5,767 nt of DNA from contig DGQJ01000372.1 of assembly GCA_002389705.1 (NCBI GenBank), forward strand, positions 9,285 to 15,051. Reading direction: 5' to 3'. This DNA comes from Bacteroidales bacterium UBA4417 (lineage in GTDB: Bacteria > Bacteroidota > Bacteroidia > Bacteroidales > UBA4417). Shown in pieces: positions 4,467-5,767 of this stretch (position 1 is its first letter; the number at the start of each line of letters is the position of its first letter). The notes beneath the pieces are model-generated. The model was not told where the DNA came from, did no database searches, and worked only from the letters and a program-made list of their open reading frames with translations. A program made the translations under genes and the position numbers.

Positions 4467-5767
4467 ATGAAAATACCCAAAAGCCTGATTTTATATTTTT
4501 TAGCTTTTTGCTTTATCCTTATTTTCTATGGAAGCGTTCTTCTCCATCCAAACTCATACTTGTTTGCCGACTCTGGTGATGGCCTGAAAAATTATTTCAC
4601 CTACCTGTATCATATTAAAAATGATCCCGCTTGGGTCGAATTCTCGGGGATGAATTATCCGTTTGGTGAAAATTTCATGTACACCGATTGCCACCCTGCT
4701 CTTGCGAACACAATTAGACTTATTTCAATTGCAGTACCGGGAATCGCTGATTACAGCATAGGGATAGTAAATTTCCTGATGATTATTTCCATTTTCTTTA
4801 CCATACTTCTGACCCATAAAGTATTTACTTTACTAAAAGTTGACTTCTGGTTTTCTGCCATTTCGGCAATAGCCATCACCGCGCTTGCACCCCAGGTTTT
4901 CAGGCTTACCGGTCACCTGGCCTTATCATACAGCTGTTTTATCCCGCTAACTTTTTATCTCCTGATCAAGCATGCAAATTCAGATAAAAAATATTTCTGG
5001 TCGATGCTACTGATGCTTAATAACCTGTTTTGGTTTTTCATGCATGCCTACCTCGGTATTATGACTGTATTTTTCCAGTTTTCATTTTGGGTGATATCAT
5101 GGCTGATGCAGAAAAAAGAACTCAGGCGTAATATTCAGTTGTATCTGCACCTGTTTCTGACTGTGATTTTGCCTGTGATTTTCTTTCGTTTATTTATACT
5201 TTTTACAGATCATCATACCGGCAGAACAGATAATCCGTCGGGATTTTTCCTGTACAATGCAGAGCCCGATGATATTCTGGTACCGCATCATCCGCCACTG
5301 GGTACATTACTAAACGCTATTCCCGGATTAAAAATAAACCTCGAATGGGAAGCCTGGAGCTATATCGGGTTAACCAGTATATTGGTGCTGCTGGCAATTG
5401 CAGTAGCCTGGATAACAGGAAAGGCAAAGAAAGTCGCTAACCCGGTTCTGAACAAAATCAGCGAAAACAAAATTTTGACTCAACTTGTATTATCATCGCT
5501 GGTACTGCTTTTGTTTGCCATGGGAATTCCATTCAAGCAACTACCCTTTTTACTGGATTGGTTTCCGGCCATCAAACAATTCAGGGCAACCGGAAGGTTC
5601 ACCTGGTTTTTCTTTTTCGCAATATCTATTTTCAGCATTTATGCAATACATATTAAAGCTTCGTTGCTGATAAACAATAAAAAAACGTGGCTGGCTTATG
5701 CGTTAATGATTGCAGCTCCGGCTTTTTATCTGGCCGAAGGAGTGCCCTATCACACCGAAACCGGCAA
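4467..5767 (+). CDS. Polytopic membrane protein, GT-C glycosyltransferase-like (partial, runs off right edge)
   Basis: The frame starts with ATG at 4467 and is open to the window end, giving 433 codons without a stop; the 3' end is missing. The product is very hydrophobic with roughly ten membrane segments, near residues 6-27, 96-117, 125-144, 150-168, 178-213 (probably two), 226-247, 299-317, 337-353, 376-395 and 405-424. A loop of about 70 residues after the first segment carries FADSGDGLKNYF (33-44) and NYPFGENFMYTDCHP (63-77). An acidic pair in the first outer loop after the first helix is where GT-C glycosyltransferases, which use lipid-linked sugars, keep catalytic residues. Later motifs are PDDILVPHHPPLG (267-279), WEAWSYIGL (294-302) and FRATGRFTW (372-380). 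The arrangement recalls large bacterial membrane proteins annotated as YfhO-like or as DUF families of putative glycosyltransferases; the exact family is uncertain. A role in glycan assembly at the envelope is inference. It is transcribed away from mazG and is probably the first gene of its unit. Confidence 0.85.
   Translation, partial: MKIPKSLILYFLAFCFILIFYGSVLLHPNSYLFADSGDGLKNYFTYLYHIKNDPAWVEFSGMNYPFGENFMYTDCHPALANTIRLISIAVPGIADYSIGIVNFLMIISIFFTILLTHKVFTLLKVDFWFSAISAIAITALAPQVFRLTGHLALSYSCFIPLTFYLLIKHANSDKKYFWSMLLMLNNLFWFFMHAYLGIMTVFFQFSFWVISWLMQKKELRRNIQLYLHLFLTVILPVIFFRLFILFTDHHTGRTDNPSGFFLYNAEPDDILVPHHPPLGTLLNAIPGLKINLEWEAWSYIGLTSILVLLAIAVAWITGKAKKVANPVLNKISENKILTQLVLSSLVLLLFAMGIPFKQLPFLLDWFPAIKQFRATGRFTWFFFFAISIFSIYAIHIKASLLINNKKTWLAYALMIAAPAFYLAEGVPYHTETG

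Noticed and set aside
5485..5670. Plus-strand 61-codon frame within the membrane protein gene
   Set aside because: It is out of frame with the long membrane protein frame that starts at 4467 and runs through it.

Overview
The window looks like chromosomal DNA from a member of the Bacteroidota. The A-rich, Shine-Dalgarno-poor leaders, the TAnnTTTG-type -7 promoter elements on both sides of the 4327-4466 gap, and a cytoplasmic-looking protein carrying a CarboxypepD_reg-like domain all fit that phylum. Genus cannot be told from this sequence. The genes show two textures: a conserved housekeeping gene (mazG) with visibly more G/C at third positions, and AT-richer lineage-specific genes around it.

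Layout. At the left, two leftward genes overlap out of frame: a sigma-70/ECF-like factor (1044 to 307) and a small acidic protein of unknown function (383 to 6). A gene-free AT-rich stretch (1045-1407) with a perfect 14-bp palindrome separates them from a rightward pair. That pair is a 333-residue protein of unknown function (1408-2409) and, 50 bases on, a 315-residue protein (2460-3407) with a helical N-terminal part and a C-terminal CarboxypepD_reg-like beta-sandwich domain. A strong hairpin (3441-3473) lies between this pair and the convergent mazG gene (4326 to 3553) and probably terminates transcription from both sides. Across a short divergent promoter region, a rightward gene for a polytopic membrane protein with features of GT-C glycosyltransferases starts at 4467 and runs off the right edge.

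The main unexplained signal is inside the 333-residue gene. From about 1588 to 1986 it is built from roughly 19 degenerate 21-bp units in register, encoding a heptapeptide with Phe or Pro at position 1 and Ala, Val or Asp at position 2. Phe recurs at residues 75, 96, 103, 117, 124, 138, 152, 180 and 187, all in the same phase of seven. The repeat keeps frames open on both strands and explains the antisense open frames there. It is followed by a non-repetitive Trp-rich C-terminal part with a small Cys cluster. I do not recognise this protein family.

Of the systems in view, the rightward pair (repeat protein plus helical/CarboxypepD_reg protein) and the overlapping sigma-like pair are the best candidates for something undescribed. 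No tRNA, rRNA, CRISPR array or insertion sequence was found.
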